A stretch of DNA of 64,000 bases from an uncultured Pseudomonadota bacterium. Lineage in GTDB: Bacteria; Pseudomonadota; Alphaproteobacteria; Rs-D84. A program made the translations under genes and the position numbers. Within the stretch, counting starts at the first letter, position 1; every line of letters starts with the position of its first letter. Below, piece by piece: positions 32,655-41,910 of this stretch. The notes beneath the pieces were generated by a model. That model worked only from the letters and a program-made list of their open reading frames with translations. It made no database searches and was not told the DNA's origin. The stretch spans positions 1 to 64,000 of the forward strand of contig CADCGT010000003.1 of assembly GCA_902801125.1 (NCBI GenBank). Reading direction: 5' to 3'.

Positions 32655-34220
32655 ATCGCCACCATTTCCGCCACCGCTGTTTGAACTGGCAACACAAGAT
32701 GTTCCATTCCATGTACCACCAACATCGGTACAGGCACTCTCTTTGGTGCACGCATCTAAATTATCATTACAACACATACTCCTACCCGATGCGCTTGACA
32801 TACATGATGGTGTACTGCCACTGAAACACCAATGGGCGCCACTGATATCTGTACAAGCCTCTAAAGTAGTGCAACCGGGCAAATTATCCAATGAACATTT
32901 GCCAAGATCGCAACTTGCATTATATGCACCGGCATTGTTTAATGTCGCACCAGATTCTTGACACCAATATCTGTATTCGGCATCGCCTTTATCAGGATTG
33001 GAAAGACCCGTACGATAAATTTTAAATTCGCCCCCAACATTGGCTGTATCAACAATCGGGTTACGTGCCCATCCGGCATAAAGGTGTATCACATCGGTTG
33101 ATTTGATTTCGGTACATGACCATATTTGCCAACGTGAATTTGCATAATTTTCCAAGACATCATTTAATGGTATATAATTCAAATCACCACTGCTGTTTTT
33201 CTTTAGTCCCAAACGCGCCCGTCCCCATGTATTGGTATTAGATGTGACCAGGTTGTTCGCAATCGTATTACGATATCCCCAATACTGAATACACCCCGCC
33301 GGTAGGTCATTACCCAAAACATTGTGGTCACCCGGCTGACAATCGCTGCCACTGGGGCGGGTCGGATAATTCAGCAAATAAAATCCACGCAACGTCCAAT
33401 TAGAATCGAAATTCGATGGCACATTAAGGCGATTTACTATGTTACCCCCAGAATCTTTATATGTTGCGTTGCCAGGGGTAAGATCCGTTGGATTTTTCCA
33501 TTCATAATCATATGTTGGTCCATCAACGCAACCCGACGGCCATAAACCCGGACCTTCGGCCGCGGTATAACCCTGGGGGACACTTCCTGTATTTGCCCAA
33601 CGCCATGTAAACGTTTCATACGTTTCCGGGCACCAATGGAATTTAACCTTGAACTTACGATAATATTGACATCCGCCTTTACCATTATTGCCAAGATCAT
33701 TTGGAGAAGTTTCGCCACCCGAAAAATCTGACGGGACACCATTGGAATTAAACCCAGGCGTCAAAGAACCCCAATCAACATATGTTGCATAGTCAACTCT
33801 ACCTTCTTCTTTATCAGATTCGGCCATTGCATTAGAGTCTACACATACACCATTCGTATTTTTTATTCCATTGCCGGCGCATGTATTTGTGGTGCGCAGG
33901 GTGACGGTCGAATCAAGACCTTTGGCATTAACCTGGCGACCGGTTAATTTCAAATCACCGGTGGAATCCATTAAAACCGTACCATCCGGCAATGTAAATC
34001 CGGAAAACACTTCGTCACGATTATTGGCAATGTCCATAAATTTTTCCGCAATTGCCTCGCTGGTCACAACATTTTGCGTGGGACAACAACCCTCACCCTG
34101 GTGTTGAATACTGCAAAACGTGTCACAATTACCATTTGTATCGTAATACACGTGTAAATCGAACGCCATTGCCGAAACAGGTCCCAACAGTAAAGGTAAA
34201 ATAAAAATTCTTTGTTTCAT
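32640..34220 (-). CDS. Large exported cysteine-rich protein
   Basis: 526 residues from the ATG at 34220 (GGAGATATAACA ahead; an in-frame start 15 codons earlier has none). A signal peptide ends at SAMAF. The mature part begins CDTFCSIQHQGEGCCPTQN. A central region is rich in Gly, Asn, Trp and aromatic residues (ETFTWRWANTGSVPQGY; LHLYAGWARNP). The C-terminal ~90 residues hold degenerate short Cys repeats (LPGCTTLEACTDISGAHWC; LDACTKESACTDVGGTWNG), which recur in the next gene. No family is recognised. Disulphide-rich surface or secreted structural protein is the likely class. Co-transcribed with the 1069-residue gene, 19 bases upstream. Confidence 0.8.
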   Translation of the reverse strand: MKQRIFILPLLLGPVSAMAFDLHVYYDTNGNCDTFCSIQHQGEGCCPTQNVVTSEAIAEKFMDIANNRDEVFSGFTLPDGTVLMDSTGDLKLTGRQVNAKGLDSTVTLRTTNTCAGNGIKNTNGVCVDSNAMAESDKEEGRVDYATYVDWGSLTPGFNSNGVPSDFSGGETSPNDLGNNGKGGCQYYRKFKVKFHWCPETYETFTWRWANTGSVPQGYTAAEGPGLWPSGCVDGPTYDYEWKNPTDLTPGNATYKDSGGNIVNRLNVPSNFDSNWTLRGFYLLNYPTRPSGSDCQPGDHNVLGNDLPAGCIQYWGYRNTIANNLVTSNTNTWGRARLGLKKNSSGDLNYIPLNDVLENYANSRWQIWSCTEIKSTDVIHLYAGWARNPIVDTANVGGEFKIYRTGLSNPDKGDAEYRYWCQESGATLNNAGAYNASCDLGKCSLDNLPGCTTLEACTDISGAHWCFSGSTPSCMSSASGRSMCCNDNLDACTKESACTDVGGTWNGTSCVASSNSGGGNGGDTGRD

Positions 34221-34239
34221 TGTTATATCTCCGCAAAAA

Positions 34240-37200
34240 TTAGTTTTGACCGGCAGATGCACCATCCGCTGTATTTTCAGAAGTTAAATTGAGAACGCCA
34301 TTATAATTTGCAAAATCTGCTGGATGATCGGGATCAACTATTTCCGGACAACTAGTACCAATCGACCTTATAGAACACACGCCGGTATTATTATTCCAAC
34401 AATTTCCTACCTTTTCACACTTATCTTTTGTATCGCAATTATCCGTACTACCGAAACAACATGATGATCTTGCACTGGAATTAAATGCACATGTAGCAGT
34501 TGTTCCATTTGATGTGCAATAATCATAATTACTACCTAATCCTTTACAACTATCACCAGTGGTGCATCGTGATAGATCATTCGCATTGCATACACATTGA
34601 GTTGCCTTCCGACAACTTGGCGATGTGGCGGTGGTACTGGCATAACACCATGTTCCGCCTACGTTTGATGCGGTGCATGTTTCCTCACTGGTGCAATATG
34701 ATAAATTACCAGCACTGCATTGCGTATTATCACCAGATGCCCTCCATTCAATATTGCAAGTTGCATTTCCAGTTATATTTCGAGAGTTTCCAACACTGAC
34801 CGAGAATGAAGTACCAGTAGAGGTATATGTACATCTAAATCCGAGTGGTTCAAATCCAGAATAATTACATTTTGAATTTACAGTCGAAACACTTGCAAAT
34901 GGAAAACTAATGCTAGCTGTTGTCCCACTTTGTGATTGTGTCCATGTGATGTTATTTGTAACATTCGGCTTGTTACAATCATAGGTTACAGTATAACTGT
35001 ATGTACCCGGTGTTGGGGTGGGATCGTCACCGTCACCAGATGCGCCGCTGCAATCGGTCGTGCCGGTGGTTATGCCGCATACCCAACGCGACATATCGGA
35101 CGGTGTCGGATCCACAACCGAATAACCGTTCACCGACATACATGTGACAATTGTCGAACGACATGCGTTGATGGCAATGTTCGCACGAACATTATTCACA
35201 GTAAGTGTTTCTTCATCAAACGGATAATTGTTCTGGGACAGGCATGTCGTCACATCGGTAATACAACTTTCCGCGTGTTCCGCCAATATTTCGTCTTGTT
35301 TCGCCTTTATCTGGACCAACATCCGCGCAAGGTATTGCTTTACAACCTCGTTTTCGGCGTCGTATTTGCGCGACGAACCGTTGCCGGTGTATGTGTAATC
35401 CTGGCATTTATTTAATACAGACATACACATGCCGTAATTGCGGTCTTTTTCATTATAGCCAATCTTGTTCTGAATAAATTCCGACATGCCCAAACCGCCG
35501 GATTTCGCGTTCGCCAACGATATGGTTTTATCGATATAATCCGATAAATTGCCGTTGCCAGTATCCAAACTGTAACTGTTCCAGGCGTTTTTGCAATTCG
35601 GGCTTGTGATACCCGTTTGGCCATCGCCATAATTCCAAACGTTATACAGGTTCATGTCGCATACATTGCCATTCAAAACACCCGTTGCGTTTTCATTATC
35701 GCCAATGCCATTGACCGCGCGGCCCGGGTCGGAACCAATCACGATTTCGCCATTCACAATATAACGGCCGGACGGGTCAAGGCACTTTTCATAATCGGTG
35801 CCGCATACATATTCATCCTGCATACAGGAATCAAGCGCGTTTATGCATCCACGCATGTCGTATTCGTTTTTCGATTGTTCCACAAGCAGGCGCGCCTTTT
35901 GCAGAACGCTTTTCGCGTTGCGAACCGTCGCAACCATTTGGTCGTTGGAATCATTAAGGCTGCGTTCATAGGCGATACATTCTTTGTCGATTTCCAAATC
36001 GTATGCGTTCGTTATCAACGACGCGTCAACACCCGCCGCCGTGCAAGAACGCAAAACGTTCGTTTTGCAACGATTGGTCGCAGTATTAAATAACTGGGCC
36101 CCGCGTTGATTGTTTATGCCCGATGTGTTGCCCGTCAACCCACCCCAAAGCGCAGATAAATCGAAACCAGTGCTGTCGATTGTAAAGTCAAGCAGACCCG
36201 ATAAATCAAACGACAAACCCGATGATGTGTTCGACGACGCGGTACCCGATTGAACCTCTATTATCATATCGCGAACCTTGTCAAGGCTGGTCTTTAACTG
36301 ACTGGTGTCTGTTGTTGTTTGCATTTTTAATTCGGCCTCGGTCTGGGTGAACAGGGTTTCAACCTCGCGCGCACTTAAACCAATGTATTGAATCTTTTGT
36401 GCAACCTCTTGCAATTCTTCGGTGGCGGATTTCAATGCGGCCTCGGCCTGGGCATAGTTGGTGATATTGGCACTGCAACTGCACCGGCCCTGGTTATCGT
36501 CCAAGACATTACAATAATTATCCATACACGCCGCATATTGCGCCTTGCAATAATCCGTCATTTCGGCAAGTTCGTCCATCGCGGACAAATCCGCCGCCGT
36601 CACCGATACATCCGCCGTCGTCGACAGGTTGTTCATGGTCGAAACACGTATCGTCGGCGCACGATTGCCACGGACACTGGCGCGATTACGGTCGCTGTCA
36701 AACGGGTTATATTGTTTGGTGGGACTTTCAAGTGTCACAAGGTTATTTGTACCGGCAACATTCGATGAATTTAAATGAACCGTTGGCGCCGAACTGGCGA
36801 CGGTTATAACCGACGGACGCGCCGCCGCGCGTGATGTTGTCGCGCGCGAAGAATTTGCCGCCGTTGCCGTTCGGCCGGATGTCGTGGCGCGCGATGTTGT
36901 TGTGCGCGCAACCGTTCCGGCACCCGACGCGCCCGCGCGGGTCGTCGCCGCCGTTGTGCGCCCCGCACCGCCCGTTGCACGCGTTGCCGCCGCACGCGTC
37001 GCCGCAACATTTGATGTCGCACGCGTTGCCGCGGTTGATGTCGTCCGCGAAGTCGTTCCACGCGACGATACCGCACGTGACGATGTCGTGCGCGCAGATG
37101 TCGCACCGGACGCGCCACGCGACGCCACCGCACGCGAAGAATTCGCCGCCGTCACACGATTTGACGCCGCACCTGCCGCCGTCGCCGGAACCGTGCGTCC

Positions 37201-37449
37201 AACCGTCGTCCGATTTGTATTCGAACGCGTCGATGTAGATGTGCGCGAATTTTGAACGGAGGAATTTATTGCGTCATCATCGACATCTGAATCCGAATAC
37301 AGTCCGTATTCATCCAATAAAATCGGGTTGCCGTTTTCATCGTAAACGACATCCGAATATTCAATTCCATCTTCATAGAAAACCGGTGCAACTTCGCCAA
37401 ACGCGGGCAACACAAGCAGTCCACCAATAAATATAGCAAGTCTTTTCAT
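34240..37449 (-). CDS. Giant exported protein with Arg/Thr/Ser/Ala-rich stalk and Cys repeats
   Basis: 1069 residues, the longest non-RNA-polymerase protein here. A signal peptide (ends LPAFGE) is followed by an acidic Tyr/Asp segment (20-60), a ~150-residue low-complexity stretch built only from Arg, Thr, Ser, Ala and Gly (about 65-215), and a helical region with spaced cysteines (about 290-780: YCKAQYAACMDNYCNVLDDNQGRCSC, RGCINALDSCMQDEYVCG). A linker of Asp/Pro/Thr, a beta-rich domain (about 815-905) and four or so short Cys repeats follow (LSYCTSEETCTASNVGGTWC type, about 910-1035). The basic stretch could bind DNA, lipopolysaccharide or peptidoglycan. No family recognised. Confidence 0.82.
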   Translation of the reverse strand: MKRLAIFIGGLLVLPAFGEVAPVFYEDGIEYSDVVYDENGNPILLDEYGLYSDSDVDDDAINSSVQNSRTSTSTRSNTNRTTVGRTVPATAAGAASNRVTAANSSRAVASRGASGATSARTTSSRAVSSRGTTSRTTSTAATRATSNVAATRAAATRATGGAGRTTAATTRAGASGAGTVARTTTSRATTSGRTATAANSSRATTSRAAARPSVITVASSAPTVHLNSSNVAGTNNLVTLESPTKQYNPFDSDRNRASVRGNRAPTIRVSTMNNLSTTADVSVTAADLSAMDELAEMTDYCKAQYAACMDNYCNVLDDNQGRCSCSANITNYAQAEAALKSATEELQEVAQKIQYIGLSAREVETLFTQTEAELKMQTTTDTSQLKTSLDKVRDMIIEVQSGTASSNTSSGLSFDLSGLLDFTIDSTGFDLSALWGGLTGNTSGINNQRGAQLFNTATNRCKTNVLRSCTAAGVDASLITNAYDLEIDKECIAYERSLNDSNDQMVATVRNAKSVLQKARLLVEQSKNEYDMRGCINALDSCMQDEYVCGTDYEKCLDPSGRYIVNGEIVIGSDPGRAVNGIGDNENATGVLNGNVCDMNLYNVWNYGDGQTGITSPNCKNAWNSYSLDTGNGNLSDYIDKTISLANAKSGGLGMSEFIQNKIGYNEKDRNYGMCMSVLNKCQDYTYTGNGSSRKYDAENEVVKQYLARMLVQIKAKQDEILAEHAESCITDVTTCLSQNNYPFDEETLTVNNVRANIAINACRSTIVTCMSVNGYSVVDPTPSDMSRWVCGITTGTTDCSGASGDGDDPTPTPGTYSYTVTYDCNKPNVTNNITWTQSQSGTTASISFPFASVSTVNSKCNYSGFEPLGFRCTYTSTGTSFSVSVGNSRNITGNATCNIEWRASGDNTQCSAGNLSYCTSEETCTASNVGGTWCYASTTATSPSCRKATQCVCNANDLSRCTTGDSCKGLGSNYDYCTSNGTTATCAFNSSARSSCCFGSTDNCDTKDKCEKVGNCWNNNTGVCSIRSIGTSCPEIVDPDHPADFANYNGVLNLTSENTADGASAGQN

Positions 37450-37522
37450 TGTAAATTTTTCCTTCCGTTCCGTATTATTTTATCATTACACGCATAATCA
37501 ACGCAAGTGAAAAAAATTATTA

Positions 37523-37566
37523 TTTAGTGGGTAGTGTTAGTGGTTAGTGGGTAGTGGGTAGTGTTG
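37523..37566. repeat. TTAGTG-unit intergenic repeat, copy E
   Basis: TTTAGTGGGTAGTGTTAGTG then GTTAGTGGGTAGTGGGTAGTGTTGG: degenerate forward units with GGTAGTG variants; no hairpin module. Confidence 0.7.
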
Positions 37567-37597
37567 GCACGGGAAAAAAATCTGGTGCAAATTCGGC

Positions 37598-37625
37598 TTG
37601 CCAAAAAATTATATGCGAATATAAT
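37598..37625 (+). promoter_or_regulatory. Promoter of the phospholipase-D-type gene
   Basis: TTGCCA (37598-37603), 16-base spacer, TATAAT (37620-37625); ATG 27 bases later. Confidence 0.7.
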
Positions 37626-37651
37626 AAATTATATCAACAATTTGGGGTGCG

Positions 37652-39235
37652 ATGATTTGGTCAAAATTTTCTTGGATACTGTTGACGTTGCCGTTCGTGG
37701 GGTGCACAACCATCCCAACCAGTCTGCGTGACCGGCGACTTGCCAACTATAACCCAAAAATCGTCGCGGCCGATGCAGAATATGACCCAATGGCAACGCC
37801 AATCGCAATGCAATACAAAACCGAACTTTCGCGCGATAAAAATATAAGCGGCGCAAGCCTTATTGAAGACGGCCTTTCGGCGTTCGTTATTCGCGCCGCG
37901 TTCGCACGAATGGCAACCAAGACTATCGATGTTCAGACATATATTTACAGTAATGATTTTTCTTCGCGAATACTTATTGGCGAATTGAAAAACGCCGCAG
38001 ACCGCGGGGTCAAGGTGCGAATACTGATTGACGATTATGGAACAAATTCTGATATCGCAGATGTGATTTTATTAAATCAACACCCGAATATAGAGGTTAA
38101 AATATTTAATGCCGTAAAGTATCGGGCCCGCATTTTGTACTATCCGCAAATTTTGATGGATTTTAATCGGCTGAATTCCCGTATGCACAATAAACTTTTT
38201 ATAGTGGACAATATTGCGCTGATTACCGGTGGCCGCAATGTAGGCAGTAATTATTTCATGCCGGAAACATCTGCGAATTTTTCCGACACAGATGTTTTGT
38301 TCTTGGGCGATATAACACGCGGCGCCGCGGACAGTTTTAATCAATACTGGACACACCATTTGGCCGTGCCTGCATCCGTTATTCCAAAGGCCGCTTCACG
38401 CCACGCGATGCGAAAACTGGAACAAAAATTCAAGGAAATCGAACGCAACAGTGCGGATACTGTTCGCCGATACAACAAAATTATATCACTTGGGGTATAT
38501 GAATATAAAAATAAACTGTTCGATTTTTATTGGGGGCACGGACGATTTATCGCAGACCCACCCGGCAAGGTCGAAATGCCAATGGCACGCAAAGAAAAAT
38601 ATATTGGCGAAATTATCGTGGCATTAAACAGACTTTGGCGCAAAACCAAAAAAAGCGTCTATGTGTCGGCGGCATATTTTGTCCCCGGGCGTGGTGGTAT
38701 GGAAATGATGATGGACGACGCGAAATCCGGCGTGAAAATTACCGTGGTCACGAATTCTTTGGCGTCCACCAATGCACCGACGGCGTTCGGAAAATGGGAA
38801 AATTATCGCGATGAACTGATTGACGCCGGGGCCGAAGTATATGAATTTATGATGTCGGCGGAAAACCTGCGCGACCGGCGCATGGCACACGGACATAAAA
38901 AACCGCACTTTTCGGTAATGCACAGCAAGACGATTGTGTTCGATGATAAAATTTCTTGGATAGGCAGTTTTAACCTTGACCCGCGCAGCGCGTATTACAA
39001 CACCGAAAATGTTGTAATCTTTGAAAACCCGGAATTTGCGGCACGCGTGCGCGATATGATTTTGCGCGACACACAAACATCTTGGCGGGTGACGCGCAAA
39101 GGCGGCAAAACCACCTGGCACGGTATGCGACCCGGCGACACCGCACCACGAAAACACACCCACGACCCAGACACGAGTATATTTAGAAGAATTTTCAAAA
39201 AAATTACAAAAATTATTCCAGAAAAATTCGTCTAA
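37652..39235 (+). CDS. Phospholipase D superfamily lipoprotein (ClsC/YmdC-like)
   Basis: 527 residues. The N-terminus ILLTLPFVGCTT is a lipoprotein signal with lipobox cysteine near 18. Two HKD motifs are intact: HNKLFIVDN (His179) followed by GGRNVG, and HSKTIVFDD (His424) followed by GSFNLDPRSAYYNTE. This arrangement and size fit cardiolipin synthase C-type enzymes, which use phosphatidylglycerol and phosphatidylethanolamine, but secreted phospholipases of the same fold are an alternative. The C-terminus is basic and might touch membranes. Its own promoter is at 37598; no partner gene is adjacent. Confidence 0.9.
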   Translation: MIWSKFSWILLTLPFVGCTTIPTSLRDRRLANYNPKIVAADAEYDPMATPIAMQYKTELSRDKNISGASLIEDGLSAFVIRAAFARMATKTIDVQTYIYSNDFSSRILIGELKNAADRGVKVRILIDDYGTNSDIADVILLNQHPNIEVKIFNAVKYRARILYYPQILMDFNRLNSRMHNKLFIVDNIALITGGRNVGSNYFMPETSANFSDTDVLFLGDITRGAADSFNQYWTHHLAVPASVIPKAASRHAMRKLEQKFKEIERNSADTVRRYNKIISLGVYEYKNKLFDFYWGHGRFIADPPGKVEMPMARKEKYIGEIIVALNRLWRKTKKSVYVSAAYFVPGRGGMEMMMDDAKSGVKITVVTNSLASTNAPTAFGKWENYRDELIDAGAEVYEFMMSAENLRDRRMAHGHKKPHFSVMHSKTIVFDDKISWIGSFNLDPRSAYYNTENVVIFENPEFAARVRDMILRDTQTSWRVTRKGGKTTWHGMRPGDTAPRKHTHDPDTSIFRRIFKKITKIIPEKFV

Positions 39236-39291
39236 TTTTAATGCATTAGGCGCGGCCCAAAAATTTTTTTCATTTTTTTGTATTTTTTCGC

Positions 39292-39321
39292 TTGACCCAC
39301 GATTCGTTTTTATTCTATCAT
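39292..39321 (+). promoter_or_regulatory. Promoter with long (~170-base) leader before the 111-residue gene
   Basis: TTGACC (39292-39297), 18-base spacer, TATCAT (39316-39321). The leader 39328-39495 contains no evident ORF and ends with AAAGGAGGG, the strongest ribosome site in the window. Confidence 0.65.
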
Positions 39322-39495
39322 CCGTGTATAGACAAAGGGATTACAAACAAAACCCCCAGAAACCCAAGGAAAACGCGGATTTTTGGGAAAAACAAATAAC
39401 AAAACAGAAATTTAATTCGGTAATTTGTAAATACACTGTGTAAATACAAAATCGCGTTGAATTTTTGAAAACCAACGCCCGGAAAGGAGGGACAC

Positions 39496-39831
39496 ATGCC
39501 AAAAAACATCAAAGAAATTATGATTGCCCTGCACAAGGTTTTAAGCACAACCGTGTGGGTGAATGCCGACCGCCAGATTGTATCGCTTAGCGATGAATTG
39601 CAAATCGGTCATAATAACGCGCCACGTTCTATCGAAGATTTGCCACGAACATCGTTGATTGGGGCATACGTGTCATTGCAAATCCGGACAGATAACTTTG
39701 AAGTTGCGGCGGAAAGTTTAGATACAAAAGAATTGGCGTTGCGTGTAAAAGGAATGGTCTTTGCCGAAGCAAAGCGCATAATGGATGCCGAAAGCACCGA
39801 ATCCACGGGCGGCATCGCAATGGCGGCATAG
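39496..39831 (+). CDS. Unknown 111-residue protein, strongly expressed
   Basis: Cytoplasmic, slightly acidic, no signal peptide. The first ~25 residues form a helix and strand (IKEIMIALHKVLSTTVWVN); then ADRQIVSLSDELQIGHNNAPRSIEDLPRTSLIGAYVSLQIR; the end is Ala/Glu-rich. I recognise no family. It has its own promoter, a full-length anti-Shine-Dalgarno match (AAAGGAGGG) and a perfect terminator, so it is a high-output single-gene unit. A short ribosome- or stress-associated protein is a possibility only. Confidence 0.75.
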   Translation: MPKNIKEIMIALHKVLSTTVWVNADRQIVSLSDELQIGHNNAPRSIEDLPRTSLIGAYVSLQIRTDNFEVAAESLDTKELALRVKGMVFAEAKRIMDAESTESTGGIAMAA

Positions 39832-39882
39832 TTTTTACACAGCAAACAAACAAGTTTCCGGTTTCCGGAAAGGAAGGAGAGC

Positions 39883-39920
39883 ACGTCGGCAAGTAATTGC
39901 CGACGTTGTGTTTTTTGTTA
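39883..39920 (+). terminator. Terminator after the 111-residue gene
   Basis: ACGTCGGCAA, loop GTAA, TTGCCGACGT (39883-39906), followed by TGTGTTTTTTG. Confidence 0.93.
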
Positions 39921-39949
39921 GATAAAATTTTCTATAACAAAAATAAAAA

Positions 39950-40465
39950 TTATGGCAAATTCCACAACAGGCAATTTTCATCTGTTTCTGCGGCACCGTC
40001 CAACCACCGAACACAGACTTTTTTGTTTTGTTTATTTAGTATGTTCAAATGCGTTTTACGAAAAGCTTCGTTTATAACACCCGCAGAAATTAGGGCGTTG
40101 TTCATATCGCTGTCACTATATCCGAACATGTCTATCATACCCTTAATCGCAGATTGCGTAAAAAAAATCCCTTGGTAAAGAGCATTTCCCATCCAATCGT
40201 TTGTAAGGTACCAAGCTCCATCTGTGCCACCATATATAATGGGACGTTTTGCCACAACGCCATTTGTATTTGTATCTGTTATAACAGAATCCGGCATGGG
40301 CATGTTATATTGGCCACCCGATGTACCACTGGCGGATATTTTATCTTGTTTTGTTGCGACCGCGGTGTCAACATAGTCTTGGGTTGTTACGGTTTGTGTG
40401 TCTGCCAATGCGCCCGTTGATAAAATCGCGGCAACCGCACTGAATAATAATGTTTGTTTCATATA
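39950..40465 (-). CDS. Exported YVD/WLD-motif protein, paralogue 2
   Basis: 171 residues from the ATG at 40465 (GGGGAG ahead). A signal peptide ends at GALAD; the mature start is TQDYVDTAVATKQDKISA and the C-terminus VCVRWLDGAAETDENCLLWNLP. Both ends match the paralogues at 24.5 and 54.4 kb, and the middle (NYMPMPDSV..., then Met/Asn/Ile-rich helices) is unique. Only two cysteines in the mature protein, both in the C-terminal motif, probably a disulphide. No function known. Confidence 0.8.
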   Translation of the reverse strand, partial: YMKQTLLFSAVAAILSTGALADTQTVTTQDYVDTAVATKQDKISASGTSGGQYNMPMPDSVITDTNTNGVVAKRPIIYGGTDGAWYLTNDWMGNALYQGIFFTQSAIKGMIDMFGYSDSDMNNALISAGVINEAFRKTHLNILNKQNKKVCVRWLDGAAETDENCLLWNLP

Positions 40466-40492
40466 CTCCCCTTTTCTTTGTGTAATAAAACA

Positions 40493-40669
40493 ACCGTCAA
40501 TGGAAATGACGGTCGGGGTGTTCAAAAATCATATTTCCAACGATCCCGACGAATTTCGGCAATGCCTGTTGTATATTTCGCCGGCACCCCGAACCGCATG
40601 CGGTCGGGGATAATTCTTTCGGTGCCAAAAAACGGAATTATCGCGGAATTACGATGTCCATCAGGCACC
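40493..40669 (-). promoter_or_regulatory. Structured leader of paralogue 2: candidate attenuator with leader ORF
   Basis: Minus-strand order: GGTGCC/GGCACC hairpin (40621-40669), CCCCGACCGCATGCGGTTCGGGG hairpin (given in parts: CCCCGACC at 40609-40602, GGTTCGGGGTG at 40595-40585), then CACCCCGACC (40520-40511) leading into ACCGTCA/TGACGGT (40513-40493) followed by TGTTTT. The middle strand GGTTCGGGGTG can pair either back with CCCCGACC or forward with CACCCCGACC, and the forward pairing takes the 5' arm of the terminator-like hairpin. A 70-codon open frame (40734-40522) runs through it and ends just before the CACCCC strand. I see nothing else in 40466-40788. Confidence 0.45.
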
Positions 40670-40788
40670 GGGAAATATGGACTTTTGAAGGTCCCGAAAC
40701 GAATTCCCATTCGATTCAACTGTAATTTTATCAAAAATATGATTTTTAATGCAAGCGTTTTTTATAAAAATACCAAATACGACAATAA

Positions 40789-41847
40789 TTATTCTTGCAA
40801 TTCGGTGCGGATGGGGGCAAGTGTTGCCGCGTGCGAACGAATTGTTTCGTTCAAATCATTCTTGGCCAGGTTAAATGCATACTGAATCGCATTTGCAAAC
40901 GCCAATGCATCCGAATTTCCGTGCGTTTTAACCGCAAAGCCCTTTAACCCCAAAAATGTCGCACCGGCATAGGAACGCGGGTCTATTTTATGCTTTAACC
41001 GTTTGAACACATGCACCAAGAAAAACGCACCAATAATCGCCAGCCATGATTTCTTCATATTCTCGCTTATTACGCGTTTAATCAGTTTTGCCGTGCCTTC
41101 AACCGTTTTCAAAACTATGTTGCCGGTAAAACCGTCCGTCACAACAACCTGGACCCGGCCGGCACTTATATCCGTTGGTTCAACAAACCCAAGGTATTCA
41201 TACGGCAACGCGTCGCGATGTGCATTCAAAACATTATTTAATTTTTGCAGTGTTTCATTGCCCTTGGTTTCTTCTTCGCCAATATTCAAAACACCCAATT
41301 TTGGACGCGGCATGTTGCCTATTACTTCGGCATAGACGCCGCCAAGAATCGCAAAGTCAAACAAATCGCCCGCGTCACATTTAACATTTGCACCCAAATC
41401 CAAAACCACCACGCGGGAATCACCCGCACCCGACGGCAACATTGTTGTTATCGCCGGACGCGAAATACCATCAACCGTCTTTAACGCCAATTTCGAAAGC
41501 GACATCAACACACCCGTGTTTCCGGCACTTACCACCGCGGATGCGTTGCCTTCGCGGACATCTTTGATTGCCATATACATAGAGGTGTTTTGTGCATGGC
41601 GAATAACATCGCGAATCTTGTCCGTCATGCGAATTACATCGGGGGCGTCAATTATCGTAGAATTACGCGCAACACGTGGATATTTTGCAAGCATTTTACG
41701 CAAACGCGTCGCATCGCCAAACAAATGAAAATGCACATCAGATTCGCCGTGTTGATACAAAAATTGATTCATACCACCAAGCGCAACGGCGGGACCGCGG
41801 TCACCGCCCATCGCATCTATCGCAATAATTCTTTTGTTTTCCGACAT
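40789..41847 (-). CDS. plsX: Phosphate acyltransferase PlsX
   Basis: 352 residues. Makes acyl-phosphate from acyl-ACP for phospholipid synthesis with PlsY. Recognisable blocks are IAIDAMGGDRGP (8-19), SAGNTGVLMSLS, RPAI, DLGANVKCDA, LLNIGEE (here GVLNIGEEETKGN), VVTDGFTGNIVLKT and SYAGATFLGLKG. The gene follows rpmF on the same strand, the conserved rpmF-plsX order, but fabH is 9 kb away instead of next to it. Confidence 0.96.
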   Translation of the reverse strand: MSENKRIIAIDAMGGDRGPAVALGGMNQFLYQHGESDVHFHLFGDATRLRKMLAKYPRVARNSTIIDAPDVIRMTDKIRDVIRHAQNTSMYMAIKDVREGNASAVVSAGNTGVLMSLSKLALKTVDGISRPAITTMLPSGAGDSRVVVLDLGANVKCDAGDLFDFAILGGVYAEVIGNMPRPKLGVLNIGEEETKGNETLQKLNNVLNAHRDALPYEYLGFVEPTDISAGRVQVVVTDGFTGNIVLKTVEGTAKLIKRVISENMKKSWLAIIGAFFLVHVFKRLKHKIDPRSYAGATFLGLKGFAVKTHGNSDALAFANAIQYAFNLAKNDLNETIRSHAATLAPIRTELQE

Positions 41848-41910
41848 GTTGCATTAAAAATGCAGACAGGCACAACCGCGCCATATCTGCAAAATATATT
41901 GGTTTATTTA

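Noticed and set aside
36804..37133. Arginine-rich open frames in other phases of the 1069-residue gene
   Set aside because: They are shadows caused by GC-rich, low-complexity codons (GCC/CGC/ACG) of the real frame.
40522..40734. 70-residue frame as an independent gene
   Set aside because: No ribosome site ahead of its start; it is kept only as a possible leader ORF.
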